A DNA stretch of 64,000 nt from Albirhodobacter sp042466415 (GCF_042466415.1 NZ_JAXHCH010000002.1:2728001-2792000); one strand, 5' to 3'. Shown: positions 33,575 through 42,356, numbered from the stretch's first letter. Program-made: numbers and translations. Notes: generated by a model not told the origin, from the sequence alone.

Positions 33575-34483
33575 TTATTCGTTGCTCTCGTCCTGCGACT
33601 GCTGCCGGCGGTAGGCCATGATTTCTTCTTGGACGAAATCACGGAACACTGAAACTCGGCGAGATTGGCGCAGCTCCTCCGGATAGGCGAGGAAGACAGG
33701 CACTTCGACAGATTCCACATCGGGAAGAACGCGCACGAGATTCGGGAAATCGGCCGTCAGATAGTCCGGCAAAATCCCGAGGCCAATATTATTCAAGACG
33801 CCCTGAAGAACGCCGAAGTAATTATTCATCGTCAGGGTAGACGGCGCGCTATTGGTCAAAAGCTGTTGGCTGAGCGAAGCGCCCGCCTGCACCTGCGGCG
33901 TAGAGGGGTTTTGGCAAATCAAGCGGTGGGTCGATAGCTCTGCCTGCGTTGTGGGAGTGCCGTTCCGCGCGAGATATTCTTTCGAGCCGTAAAGACGCAT
34001 GCGGATGTTCAACAGTCGTTTGCGGATCAAATCGGCCTGCGACGGCTCTTTCATCCGGATCGCCACGTCCGCTTCGCGCATGGGGAGGTCGAGGACTCGC
34101 TCCTCCAAGATCAGATCGATTTTCAGATCAGGATAGCGGTCATAGAGCTTGACGAGGCGTGGCGCGAGCCACAGTGTCCCAAAGCCCGTGGCCGTTGTGA
34201 CTTTCAGTTCGCCAAAAACTTCCTCCTCGCTGTCACGGATGCGCGCGGAGGCGGTGTCGAGCTTTTGCGCCATCGTCGAGGTGGCATCAAACAGAAGCTC
34301 GCCTTGCTCTGTGAGAATAAGACCCCGTGCGTGGCGGTGGAAAAGGGTCGTTCCCAAACTTTCTTCGAGCGACCTGATCTGCCGCGAGACGGCCGATTGC
34401 GAAAGGTGCAGCGTATCTCCCGCATGCGTGAGCGAGCCCGCATCCGCGACAGCGTGAAAAATCCGCAGCTTATCCCAATCCAT
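33575..34483 (-). CDS. LysR-family transcriptional regulator
   Basis: A 302-aa regulator with an N-terminal winged HTH (WDKLRIFHAVADAGSLTHAG, LSQSAVSRQIRSLEESLG) and a periplasmic-binding-protein-like effector domain (residues ~90-290). ATG 34483 follows AAGGTG at 7 bases and matches the family N-terminus; the frame extends 10 codons upstream without support. The 784-base region upstream has no gene, so the usual divergent LysR target is absent and its regulon cannot be guessed from position. The near-palindrome TATAGCAT-TGA-ATGATATA just upstream could be its own site. Confidence 0.88.
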   Translation of the reverse strand: MDWDKLRIFHAVADAGSLTHAGDTLHLSQSAVSRQIRSLEESLGTTLFHRHARGLILTEQGELLFDATSTMAQKLDTASARIRDSEEEVFGELKVTTATGFGTLWLAPRLVKLYDRYPDLKIDLILEERVLDLPMREADVAIRMKEPSQADLIRKRLLNIRMRLYGSKEYLARNGTPTTQAELSTHRLICQNPSTPQVQAGASLSQQLLTNSAPSTLTMNNYFGVLQGVLNNIGLGILPDYLTADFPNLVRVLPDVESVEVPVFLAYPEELRQSRRVSVFRDFVQEEIMAYRRQQSQDESNE

Positions 34484-35267
34484 AACGGCACCTTCTGGTA
34501 AACAATCGATCAATTAAAGAGCTACCGTCAATATATAGCATTGAATGATATAACAAATGACTTTGCGGGAATTTTTCGTCTCGCAACGCGGTTTTTATCT
34601 GATGTGATCACATTGCGGCCCTGGTCGGCTGGGGGCGGTCTTGAGGCGGCCTTGCTATCGGTGTTTGTCGGGGGGAGAAGCGGTTTTGTTTAAGTGCAGC
34701 GCCGTAGGGCGCGCGGGGCAAGCTTGATGGGGGCCGCGTGCGAGGTATGGCGCTGTTTTCTGGGCCTCATGCGTAAGGCATTGGTTTGCGGGCCGTAAAT
34801 TCGCAGGGGCTACGCAGCCCGTTGCAAGGTGGGCCGTTTGGCGCCAGCAATCGGTGTCACAAGACAGGCCGCGATCTTGCTTTTGCGGCGCTGATTGCGC
34901 GCTGCGATGGTTCCGGAAAGCATTGAAAAGCACTGCGGGGATGGGCGTTTCCGGATGTGCAGGCTTTATTCACCCGCTACCTGAAAGCCTGCAAGCCATG
35001 CGCGGATGCCTGTTTTTTGAACGTATGACAAACAAAAAGGCAGGCCGCACCCCGCGCGCATGAACAACATGATTCGCTGAATGACGGCCAGCTCATGTCG
35101 ATGTGGGGCGCCGCTCCTCCGATAGGGCCGAGATTTTCGCGCGGTCGACACTGCGTTCAAGCCCGCAATATCGCGTGATCTGCGATGGATTTCCGCGACG
35201 TAGATCGCTAAGAGGGAGAGAACGATCTGGCGTGACCGGATCATCAATCTCGCATGCGGGGGCTGGC
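34484..35267. other. 784-base region with no supportable gene
   Basis: The left ~80 bases are AT-rich (lysR promoter). The remainder is GC-rich with only short frames lacking ribosome-binding sites or recognisable residues. A 10-bp inverted repeat TGCAGGCTTT/AAAGCCTGCA with a 16-base spacer covers 34958-34993, followed about 20 bases later by TTTTTT. I found no tRNA arms, transposase fragment or CRISPR repeat. It may hold a decayed gene or an RNA. Confidence 0.5.
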
Positions 35268-36080
35268 ATGGCAGTAGGCGTTTTCGATAGTGGGCTTGGC
35301 GGGCTGACGGTGCATGAAGCGCTGGTCAAACGCTTGCCGGAACAGGCTTTTGTCTATTACGGCGATAACGCCAACGCGCCCTACGGGGTGCGCGATGCGG
35401 ATGATATTTACAAGCTGACGTGCCAAGGGGTGGAGCGGCTTTGGGAGGAGGGGTGCGATCTCGTCATCCTTGCTTGCAACACAGCCTCTGCGGCCGCTCT
35501 CAAGCGGATGCAAGAAATGTGGCTGCCCGAGAATAAACGGGTTCTGGGGGTCTTCGTCCCGTTGATCGAGGCGCTGACCGAACGCCAATGGGGCGACAAC
35601 TCGCCTCCACGCGAGGTCGCGGTGAAGCATGTGGCGTTGTTTGCGACCCCGGCCACAGTCGCGAGCCGCGCGTTTCAGCGTGAGCTGGCGTATCGTGCGA
35701 TCGGCGTGGACGTCGAGGCGCAGCCCTGCGGCGGTGTCGTGGATGCGATCGAGGCGGGCGATGAGATTCTCGCAGAACAAATCGTGCGCAGCCATGTCGA
35801 AGCGCTCTTGCGCCGGATGCCGAAGCCCGAAGCGGCGATCCTCGGATGCACGCATTATCCGTTGCTGCAAAACGAGTTTCAGGCTGCGTTAGGTGCGGAC
35901 GTGAAAGTCTATTCGCAAGCCAATCTCGTTGCTGAAAGCCTCGCGGATTATCTCACGCGGCGGCCGGAGTTCACGGGCGCGGGCACCGTGTCAAAATACC
36001 TTACGACTGGGTCTGCGGCGGCGGTGTCGAAACATGCGACGCAATTCCTAAAGCGTTCGATCACGTTCGAGAACGCCTAG
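35268..36080 (+). CDS. murI: Glutamate racemase
   Basis: A 270-aa cofactor-independent racemase supplying D-glutamate for peptidoglycan. It has VFDSGLGGLTV with Asp7, catalytic Cys70 in ILACNTASAA and Cys194 in ILGCTHYPLL, and YYGDNANAPYG for substrate binding. ATG 35268 follows GGGGGCTGGC; the frame continues 55 codons upstream without homology. It faces argC downstream in the same direction with a 99-base gap. With the D-Glu catabolic genes at the window start, the cell both makes and breaks down D-Glu. Confidence 0.95.
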   Translation: MAVGVFDSGLGGLTVHEALVKRLPEQAFVYYGDNANAPYGVRDADDIYKLTCQGVERLWEEGCDLVILACNTASAAALKRMQEMWLPENKRVLGVFVPLIEALTERQWGDNSPPREVAVKHVALFATPATVASRAFQRELAYRAIGVDVEAQPCGGVVDAIEAGDEILAEQIVRSHVEALLRRMPKPEAAILGCTHYPLLQNEFQAALGADVKVYSQANLVAESLADYLTRRPEFTGAGTVSKYLTTGSAAAVSKHATQFLKRSITFENA

Positions 36081-36179
36081 GGCGCAGGGCGCTCACTGGG
36101 GCTAGCATGGCAAAAAGCGGGCTTTTACATTACATTTCGCGCAGATGATCAGCATCGTTTCGCGGCATTGGGGGCAGTT

Positions 36180-37208
36180 ATGACACAGAAAATCGCAATT
36201 TTGGGTGCGTCGGGATACACTGGCGCGGAATTGGTGCGCCTTATCGCGACACATCCCAGCATGGAAATCGTAGCCCTTTCCGGCGACCGTAAGGCGGGAA
36301 TGGCGATGGGCGACGTTTTCCCGCATTTGCGGCATATGTCGTTGCCAGTGTTGCAAAAAATCGAGGATATCGATTTCTCGAACGTTGATCTCGCATTTTG
36401 CGCCTTGCCGCATGCGACCTCTCAGGCAGTGATTAAGGATCTTCCAACGACGCTGAAGATCGTCGATCTGTCTGCCGATTTCCGGCTGCGGGATCCGGCG
36501 GAGTATGAGAAATGGTATGGCAAGCCGCATTCCGCCATCGAGATGCAAAAAGAAGCGGTCTACGGGCTCACCGAATTCTACCGCGACGAGATTCGCGCAG
36601 CGCGACTTGTCGCAGGGACGGGCTGCAACGCGGCAACAGGCCAATATGTTGTGCGACCTTTGATCGAGGCGGGCGTGATTGACCTCGATGAAATCGTCAT
36701 GGATCTCAAGGCGGGTGTTTCGGGTGCGGGGCGGTCGCTCAAGGAAAATCTTCTCCATGCCGAGCTGTCAGGTGGCACGCATCCCTATTCTGCCGGTGGC
36801 ACGCACCGTCATTTGGGCGAGTTTGACCAAGAGTTCAGCCTGCTTGCAGGACGCCCTGTGCAGGTGCAATTCACGCCGCATTTGATGCCGTTTAATCGTG
36901 GTATCCTAGCGACAGTTTATGTGCGCGGCGAAGCTCAGGCGATCTATGATGCGCTGGCCACGCGGTACGCGGATGAGCCTTTCATCGAGGTGCTACCTTT
37001 TGGCGCACTCCCCTCGACACGCTCGGTTGCAGGGTCCAACTACGTTCATATCGGCGTGACGGCGGACCGGATCGCAGGACGGGTGATCGTTGTCGCGGCG
37101 CTTGATAACCTGTGCAAAGGCTCGTCCGGTCAGGCGATGCAAAACGCAAACTTGATGCTCGGAAACGACGAGACGGCTGGTCTGCTTTTGGCGCCGGTCT
37201 TCCCGTAA
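36180..37208 (+). CDS. argC: N-acetyl-gamma-glutamyl-phosphate reductase
   Basis: A 342-aa NADPH-dependent enzyme of arginine synthesis that reduces N-acetylglutamyl phosphate to the semialdehyde. The N-terminal IAILGASGYTGAELVRL is the Rossmann motif. Active-site Cys149 lies in VAGTGCNAATGQ. The PYSAGGTHRHLGEFDQE segment, and VRSLAGSNYVHI-like and DNLCKGSSGQAMQ elements near the C-terminus, fit the family. ATG 36180 follows GGGGGCAGTT. It leads into the ccmE-muramidase-holin-ccmF-ccmH run, all on the plus strand. Confidence 0.96.
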   Translation: MTQKIAILGASGYTGAELVRLIATHPSMEIVALSGDRKAGMAMGDVFPHLRHMSLPVLQKIEDIDFSNVDLAFCALPHATSQAVIKDLPTTLKIVDLSADFRLRDPAEYEKWYGKPHSAIEMQKEAVYGLTEFYRDEIRAARLVAGTGCNAATGQYVVRPLIEAGVIDLDEIVMDLKAGVSGAGRSLKENLLHAELSGGTHPYSAGGTHRHLGEFDQEFSLLAGRPVQVQFTPHLMPFNRGILATVYVRGEAQAIYDALATRYADEPFIEVLPFGALPSTRSVAGSNYVHIGVTADRIAGRVIVVAALDNLCKGSSGQAMQNANLMLGNDETAGLLLAPVFP

Positions 37209-37232
37209 ACCGAAACCTGTCGCGAGGGCTGG

Positions 37233-37700
37233 ATGAAAAGTCTGAAGAAAACACGCCGAATTCAGGTGCTTATTGTGGCATCCTTGGCGCTGGCCGTGTC
37301 GGCGGCGTTGATTGGCTACGCGTTTCGCGACGGGATCAACCTGTTCCGATCGCCCTCGCAACTGGTCGAAAAAGCCCCCTCCGAAGCGGAGTATTTTCAG
37401 CTCGGCGGTTTGGTGAAAGAGGGATCGATTTCGGGGCTGGATGGCGTGCAGTTCAGCTTCGTGATCACCGACAATGCCGAGGAAATCCCGGTGCGCTATG
37501 TCGGCCGCGACCCACGGCCGGATTTGTTTTCCGAAGGCACGGGCACGATCGCCAAGGGGTATTACCGTGCGGGGGTGTTTGAGGCGGATGAGCTTCTGGC
37601 TAAGCACGATGAAAACTACATGCCGCGTGAGGTCGTCGACAGTTTGAAAGAGCAAGGCATCTACCAACCCGCTGACGAAGACGAAAGCGTGTCGTATTGA
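37233..37700 (+). CDS. ccmE: Cytochrome c maturation protein CcmE (heme chaperone)
   Basis: A 155-aa protein with an N-terminal membrane anchor (residues ~9-30) and a periplasmic OB-fold. Heme is attached covalently to His125 in the AKHDENYMP motif (H-x3-Y, with Tyr129). CcmE carries heme from CcmC to the CcmF/CcmH lyase during c-type cytochrome assembly. ccmF and ccmH follow, but two lysis-type genes intervene. The other ccm genes (ccmABCDG) are not in the window. Confidence 0.96.
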   Translation: MKSLKKTRRIQVLIVASLALAVSAALIGYAFRDGINLFRSPSQLVEKAPSEAEYFQLGGLVKEGSISGLDGVQFSFVITDNAEEIPVRYVGRDPRPDLFSEGTGTIAKGYYRAGVFEADELLAKHDENYMPREVVDSLKEQGIYQPADEDESVSY

Positions 37701-37740
37701 CCAGCGCGCGCCGCGGTAGCGGGCTTTAACCAAATCTGCA

Positions 37741-37772
37741 GCACCTTCCCGATGGGAATTCGGGAAGGGTGC
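37741..37772 (+). promoter_or_regulatory. Hairpin enclosing the ribosome-binding site of the muramidase gene
   Basis: A 12-bp stem (GCACC plus TTCCCGA pairing with TCGGGAA plus GGTGC, single bulged G) with a 7-base loop. Its 3' arm contains the GGGAAGGG Shine-Dalgarno and ends one base before the ATG at 37774. Folded, it should block translation initiation. Whether it is opened by a factor, by temperature or by translation is unknown. Confidence 0.65.
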
Positions 37773-37773
37773 C

Positions 37774-38385
37774 ATGCAAACAGTTCAAGAAATCGCTAGA
37801 GAAATTGTCGCGCGTGAGGGCGGCTATGTGAATGATCTCGCCGATCCGGGCGGGGCAACAAAATACGGCGTGACCATCGCGACGATGCGGCGGTTGGGGT
37901 TGGATTTGACGCGCGACGGTGTTGTGACCGAGGCTGATGTTCGAGCCTTGACCCAAGAACAGGCCGTGCAGATTTTCGTCACAGAGTATTTTGAGCGGAC
38001 CGGTTTGGCGCGGCTTCCAGATAGCTTGCAAGCCACCGTTTTTGATATGTATGTCAACGCCGGATCAAACGCGGTGCGCATCTTGCAACGTCTTTTGAAT
38101 GACATGGGTGAGAGCCTTGTCGTGGACGGAATGCTCGGCGGCTTGACCGTCGCGGCCAGCCACCGTGCCGCGCAGACAGCCCCGGACCATCTGCGAGATG
38201 CCTACGGGATTGCACGGCGCAACTACTATTATGCGCTGGCGGATGCGCGCCCGATGAGCCGTAAATACGCGCGGCGGCGCGATGGCGGCAAGGGCGGTTG
38301 GATCTTGCGCGCGGAGGAATTCATCGCGCCGAAATACCACCTCACGGAAGGGGCGCATCGCGCACGGGTGGCGTCATGGGCTTGA
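37774..38385 (+). CDS. Holin-associated N-acetylmuramidase (GH108)
   Basis: A 203-aa endolysin-type muramidase. The N-terminal GH108 domain has the catalytic Glu15 in REGGYVND and the conserved PGGATKYGVT. The C-terminal part (residues ~95-190, VFDMYVNAGSNAVRILQ and GIARRNYYYALADA) matches the peptidoglycan-binding domain that accompanies GH108. There is no signal peptide, so export would depend on a holin, and the next gene, which overlaps it by 10 bases, encodes one. In Rhodobacter capsulatus an endolysin-holin pair outside the structural cluster releases gene transfer agents. A matching role here is inference. Confidence 0.88.
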   Translation: MQTVQEIAREIVAREGGYVNDLADPGGATKYGVTIATMRRLGLDLTRDGVVTEADVRALTQEQAVQIFVTEYFERTGLARLPDSLQATVFDMYVNAGSNAVRILQRLLNDMGESLVVDGMLGGLTVAASHRAAQTAPDHLRDAYGIARRNYYYALADARPMSRKYARRRDGGKGGWILRAEEFIAPKYHLTEGAHRARVASWA

Positions 38386-38942
38386 TCGACAAAGTTCTGG
38401 GAGGTGCGGCCGCGACCGAAGCCTTGGGCCGTGCGGCGACATCGGTGGCGGAAGTTTTCAAGCCGAATGCGACAGCGCAGATGGCGAATTCGCACGAGGC
38501 GTATATCGCGTCTCTCTCGCAATATGGCACAGAGTTTTCTGTGGCGCGCCCTGGTATTTTTGACAGCGTTGTCAATGGCTTGAACCGACTTCCGCGGCCG
38601 TTTCTGGCCTTTGGGACATTGGGGTTATTCGTTTACGCGATGATTGATCCGGTCAGCTTTTCGCAAAGGATGGTGGGGCTTGGCTATATTCCAGAGCCGC
38701 TGTGGTGGCTGTTGGGGGCGATTGTGGGCTTCTATTTCGGGGCGCGTGAGGCGTTCCATTTTCGTGCGCAACCCAGTGTCGCGCCGCGTGCTGCAACTTC
38801 TCAAACTGATGCCACAGGCACGCAGGGTTCTCATCATTCTGTGTCTGGGGTTGGCGGCGATGTGCGCGGCGTGGATGGCCCTGAGGAAAATGAGGCGCTG
38901 ATGGATTGGATGGTGCGGCACGGGCGCAAACCCGCCTCCTGA
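38376..38942 (+). CDS. Holin of the three-transmembrane type
   Basis: A 188-aa protein: a soluble helical N-terminus (MGLIDKVLGGAAATEALGRA), a membrane segment at about residues 71-88 (PFLAFGTLGLFVYAMI), another at about 108-128 (LWWLLGAIVGFYFGAREAFHF), and a long polar C-terminal tail rich in Ser, Gly and Thr. It fits the holin families that accompany GH108 muramidases in Rhodobacterales. Translation is coupled by the overlap with the muramidase gene. The function, forming membrane lesions for the muramidase, is inferred from that partner. Confidence 0.8.
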   Translation: MGLIDKVLGGAAATEALGRAATSVAEVFKPNATAQMANSHEAYIASLSQYGTEFSVARPGIFDSVVNGLNRLPRPFLAFGTLGLFVYAMIDPVSFSQRMVGLGYIPEPLWWLLGAIVGFYFGAREAFHFRAQPSVAPRAATSQTDATGTQGSHHSVSGVGGDVRGVDGPEENEALMDWMVRHGRKPAS

Positions 38943-39093
38943 GGTCTTAAGGCCGCGCGGCCGTTCTCGCCGCCGCGCGGCGCTCACATCGCGCTTTCTT
39001 CCGGCTGCGACATCACGGCACGTTTTGCGGCCGCATCCGCCTTGGCCTTCCACGCACATCCGCATATGATCGCGCCGCGCATAGGAGGCTATC

Positions 39094-41049
39094 ATGCTCG
39101 CAGAACTTGGCCATTTCGCCCTGATCCTCGCCTTTGGCGTGGCCATCATCCAGACGGTTTTCCCGCTTATCGGAGCGCATCAAAGATGGCGTAGCTGGAT
39201 GGCGGTGGGCGATCCCGCGGCAACGGCGCAGTTCTTGCTTATCGCGGGCGCGTTTGCGGCGATTACCTATGCGTTCGTTACGTCCGATTTCTCGTTGCAA
39301 CTCGTTTACGCAAATTCGCATACCGATAAGCCGATGCTCTATAAAATATCGGGTGTCTGGGGCAATCACGAAGGCTCCATGCTGCTTTGGGTGTTGATCC
39401 TCGCAGGGTTCGGGGCGGCGGCGGCGTGGTTTGGCGGCGACCTACCAGATAGCCTTCGTGCGCGCGTCTTGGGCGTTCAAGGTGCGATCGGGGTCGCGTT
39501 TTTGGCGTTCATTTTGTTCACGTCAAACCCATTTACCCGCATGGTAGAGCCCGCGTTCAACGGTCGCGATCTGAACCCGCTGTTGCAAGATCCCGGTCTC
39601 GCGTTCCACCCACCATTCCTCTACCTTGGCTATGTCGGCCTCTCGATGGCATTTTCCTTCGCGGTTGCGGCCTTGCTGGAAGGGCGCGTGGATGCCGCGT
39701 GGGCGCGTTGGGTTCGCCCGTGGACGCTTGCGGCTTGGATTTTCCTGACAATCGGCATCGGTTTGGGGTCGTGGTGGGCGTATTACGAGCTTGGCTGGGG
39801 CGGATTTTGGTTCTGGGATCCGGTCGAAAACGCGTCCTTCATGCCTTGGCTTCTGGCCGCCGCTTTGCTTCATTCCGCCATCGTCGTTGAGAAGCGGGAA
39901 TTGCTGAAAAGCTGGACGATCTTGCTTGCGATTATGGCGTTCGGCTTCTCCCTGATCGGGACGTTTATCGTGCGGTCTGGCGTCATTACATCAGTCCATA
40001 GCTTCGCAAGTGACCCCGAGCGCGGGGTATTCATTCTTGCGATTCTGGGCGGTTTTGTGGGAGGCGCGCTGATCCTTTACGCCGCACGAGCCGGTGCGAT
40101 GGAGGCGAAAGGCGTGTTCTCGATGGTGTCCCGCGAGAGTGCTTTGGTCGCAAATAATATCCTGCTCGCCGTCTCGGCGCTTGTTGTCTTCACGGGCACG
40201 ATTTGGCCCCTGATTGCGGAATTGTTCTGGGCGCGCAAGCTATCGGTGGGCGCGCCGTTCTTCGAGCAGGCCTTCACCCCGTTCATGATCTTGCTCGCGA
40301 TTATTCTTCCGATCGGGGCCGTTATGCCTTGGAAACGCGCCCAGCTTTCACGGGCAGTCAAACCTATGATGCCGGCTTTAGGGTTGGCGCTGGCGGTTAT
40401 GGCGCTGATCTGGGCGATGGGGGCAAACCGCTCTGCGCTTGCGTTGTTCGGGGCGGGTTTGGGCTCGTGGCTGGTCTTTGGCGCACTGACGGAGTTGTGG
40501 CTGCGTGCAGGTCGGACACCTGCGCGGCTGATGCGCTTGCCGCGCGCGGATCTCGGAAAAGCCTGTGCGCATGGTGGGCTCGGCGTGTTGTTCATCGGGG
40601 TTGCCTTGTTGATGGCCTGGGCCACCGAGGACGTGCGCGTCGCACAGATTGGCGAGCCATTCACTGTGTCAGGGTTCGAGATCACGCTCGACAGCGTCGA
40701 TCAGGTTCAAGGCCCGAATTATGTGTCGGTGATGGGGACACTTTCCGTGCGTCGCGATGGCGAGCTGCTCACCGTGTTGCAGCCCGAGAAACGGAACTAT
40801 CCCGTGCAAGCGATGCCAACCACAGAGGCCGCAATCGATAACGGGTTCTGGCGCGATATTTATCTGGTGATTGGGGATGCTCAAGAGGGCGGCGGATGGG
40901 CTGTGCGCAGCTATATCAAGCCGTTCACCAATTGGATTTGGGCGGGTATTTTGATCATGTCGTTTGGCGGGTTCTTGAGTTTGACCGATCGGCGGTACCG
41001 CGTTGCGGCAGGCGCGCGCAAAGCTGCAAAACTGCAACCGGCGGAGTGA
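39094..41049 (+). CDS. ccmF: Cytochrome c heme lyase subunit CcmF
   Basis: A 651-aa inner-membrane protein with about 14-15 hydrophobic segments. The periplasmic tryptophan-rich WWD domain reads WGGFWFWDPVENASFMPWLL near residues 235-255. Conserved His residues flank it (YKISGVWGNHEGSMLLWVL near 90). It joins heme delivered by CcmE to apocytochrome c together with CcmH. GGAGGCTATC precedes ATG 39094. The start of ccmH is 2 bases after its stop, so the two are coupled. Confidence 0.97.
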   Translation: MLAELGHFALILAFGVAIIQTVFPLIGAHQRWRSWMAVGDPAATAQFLLIAGAFAAITYAFVTSDFSLQLVYANSHTDKPMLYKISGVWGNHEGSMLLWVLILAGFGAAAAWFGGDLPDSLRARVLGVQGAIGVAFLAFILFTSNPFTRMVEPAFNGRDLNPLLQDPGLAFHPPFLYLGYVGLSMAFSFAVAALLEGRVDAAWARWVRPWTLAAWIFLTIGIGLGSWWAYYELGWGGFWFWDPVENASFMPWLLAAALLHSAIVVEKRELLKSWTILLAIMAFGFSLIGTFIVRSGVITSVHSFASDPERGVFILAILGGFVGGALILYAARAGAMEAKGVFSMVSRESALVANNILLAVSALVVFTGTIWPLIAELFWARKLSVGAPFFEQAFTPFMILLAIILPIGAVMPWKRAQLSRAVKPMMPALGLALAVMALIWAMGANRSALALFGAGLGSWLVFGALTELWLRAGRTPARLMRLPRADLGKACAHGGLGVLFIGVALLMAWATEDVRVAQIGEPFTVSGFEITLDSVDQVQGPNYVSVMGTLSVRRDGELLTVLQPEKRNYPVQAMPTTEAAIDNGFWRDIYLVIGDAQEGGGWAVRSYIKPFTNWIWAGILIMSFGGFLSLTDRRYRVAAGARKAAKLQPAE

Positions 41050-41051
41050 CT

Positions 41052-41498
41052 ATGTTCAGATATCTTGCGCTTGTCCTGTTGTTGGCGTGGCCGGCCTTCG
41101 CGGTCGAACCGGATGAGGTTCTGGCAGATCCTGCGTTGGAATTGCGCGCGCGCGATATCGGGCAGATGCTGCGGTGCCCTGTGTGCCAAGGCGAGAATAT
41201 CGACGAATCTAACGCCGAGGTTGCCAAGGATTTGCGGGTTCTGGTGCGCGAGCGGCTGGTCGCGGGCGATGAGAATTGGGAAGTCATCACCTATGTCACA
41301 GATCGCTACGGGGAATATGTTTTGTTCGAGCCGGAGGCGAAGGGCTTCAACCTGATCTTGTACTGGCTTGGGCCGGTCGCGCTTGTTTTGGCGATGTTGG
41401 GGGCTTTCGGGTTCATCCGTGGTCGTCGCAACACGGCAAGTCCGAAGGCGCTGACGCCGGAGGAGCAGGCACGGATCGACGAAATCCTGCGCGAGTGA
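41052..41498 (+). CDS. ccmH: Cytochrome c maturation protein CcmH (CXXC thiol-reductase subunit)
   Basis: A 148-aa protein with a signal peptide (cleavage after AFA, residue ~17), the redox motif LRCPVCQGENIDESNAEVAK (Cys42, Cys45), a membrane helix (residues ~102-120) and a short charged tail. It keeps apocytochrome cysteines reduced for heme attachment by CcmF. Length matches the short CcmH/CycL form without the TPR extension (CcmI). The frame is open upstream inside ccmF, so ATG 41052 is fixed by the signal peptide. Confidence 0.95.
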   Translation: MFRYLALVLLLAWPAFAVEPDEVLADPALELRARDIGQMLRCPVCQGENIDESNAEVAKDLRVLVRERLVAGDENWEVITYVTDRYGEYVLFEPEAKGFNLILYWLGPVALVLAMLGAFGFIRGRRNTASPKALTPEEQARIDEILRE

Positions 41499-41560
41499 CG
41501 CTGTGTTCCGGTTTCGCCTTGCCCTGCCAGAGGTAATGTGAGGGGAAACGGGAGGAACAG

Positions 41561-42337
41561 ATGAGCTTCGAAACTATCCGATACGAGCTGCATGACGGCA
41601 TCGCGCAGATCACTTTGGCGCGGCCCGCCGTGATGAATGCGCTCAATACGCAAATGCGCACCGAGATTACGGACGCTATGACGCAAGCCGCTAGGGAAGC
41701 GCGCGTCGCAGTGTTGACGGGGGAGGGGCGTGCGTTTTGTTCTGGTCAAGATCTTGCGGACGGCGTGCGTCAGGGTGGTCTGGATTTTGAGCGCACGCTG
41801 CGTGACGAATATGAGCCGATGCTCAAATCGATTTACGACTGCCCGATCCCAACGATTTGTGCCGTGAATGGTCCTGCTGCGGGTGCGGGCGCCAATCTCG
41901 CGTTGGCTGCGGATGTTGTGATCGCCGCGCAAAGCGCGTCCTTCGTGCAGGCCTTCACGCGCATTGGTTTGATGCCCGATGCGGGCGGCACCTATTGGTT
42001 GCCGCGACAAATCGGTTTCTCGCGCGCGATGGGGCTCGCCCTGTTCGCCGATAAAATCATGGCGGATCAGGCGGCGGAATGGGGTATGATCTGGGAATCC
42101 TTGCCCGATGATGCGTTCGAGGCAGGGTGGAAAGCGCGCGCGGCACATTTGGCAAACGGCCCGAGTGTCGCTTACGGGGCGATCAAAGAAGCCCTCCGCG
42201 GCTCGTTTGAGCGTGATTTGCCGCAACAGCTCGAACTCGAGGCCAAATTGCAGGCCAAATGCGGGGCGACTGAAGATTTTATGGAAGGTGTTACGGCCTT
42301 TTTGCAAAAACGCCCCGCCGCTTTCAAAGGCAAATAG
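41561..42337 (+). CDS. Enoyl-CoA hydratase/isomerase family protein (PaaG-like)
   Basis: A 258-aa crotonase-fold enzyme. Oxyanion-hole segments are GRAFCSGQDLAD and NGPAAGAGANLALAAD; the active-site acidic region is RIGLMPDAGGTYWLPR. It resembles E. coli PaaG in EWGMIW, in PDAGGT near the active-site Asp and in the ending TAFLQKRPAAFKGK. PaaG isomerises the ring-epoxide of phenylacetyl-CoA. No other paa gene is nearby, so a general 2-enoyl-CoA hydratase or isomerase role is equally possible. GGGAGGAACAG precedes the ATG. A perfect bidirectional terminator follows. Confidence 0.85.
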   Translation: MSFETIRYELHDGIAQITLARPAVMNALNTQMRTEITDAMTQAAREARVAVLTGEGRAFCSGQDLADGVRQGGLDFERTLRDEYEPMLKSIYDCPIPTICAVNGPAAGAGANLALAADVVIAAQSASFVQAFTRIGLMPDAGGTYWLPRQIGFSRAMGLALFADKIMADQAAEWGMIWESLPDDAFEAGWKARAAHLANGPSVAYGAIKEALRGSFERDLPQQLELEAKLQAKCGATEDFMEGVTAFLQKRPAAFKGK

Positions 42338-42356
42338 GCACGAGCTGTGATGAAAG

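Noticed and set aside
34966..35247. Possible 93-aa minus-strand gene in the empty region before murI
   Set aside because: No ribosome-binding site, erratic composition and no family pattern; kept only as part of the unexplained gap.
37774..38942. Intact prophage
   Set aside because: Only muramidase and holin are present; no integrase, terminase, capsid or tail gene and no attachment repeats are visible in the window.
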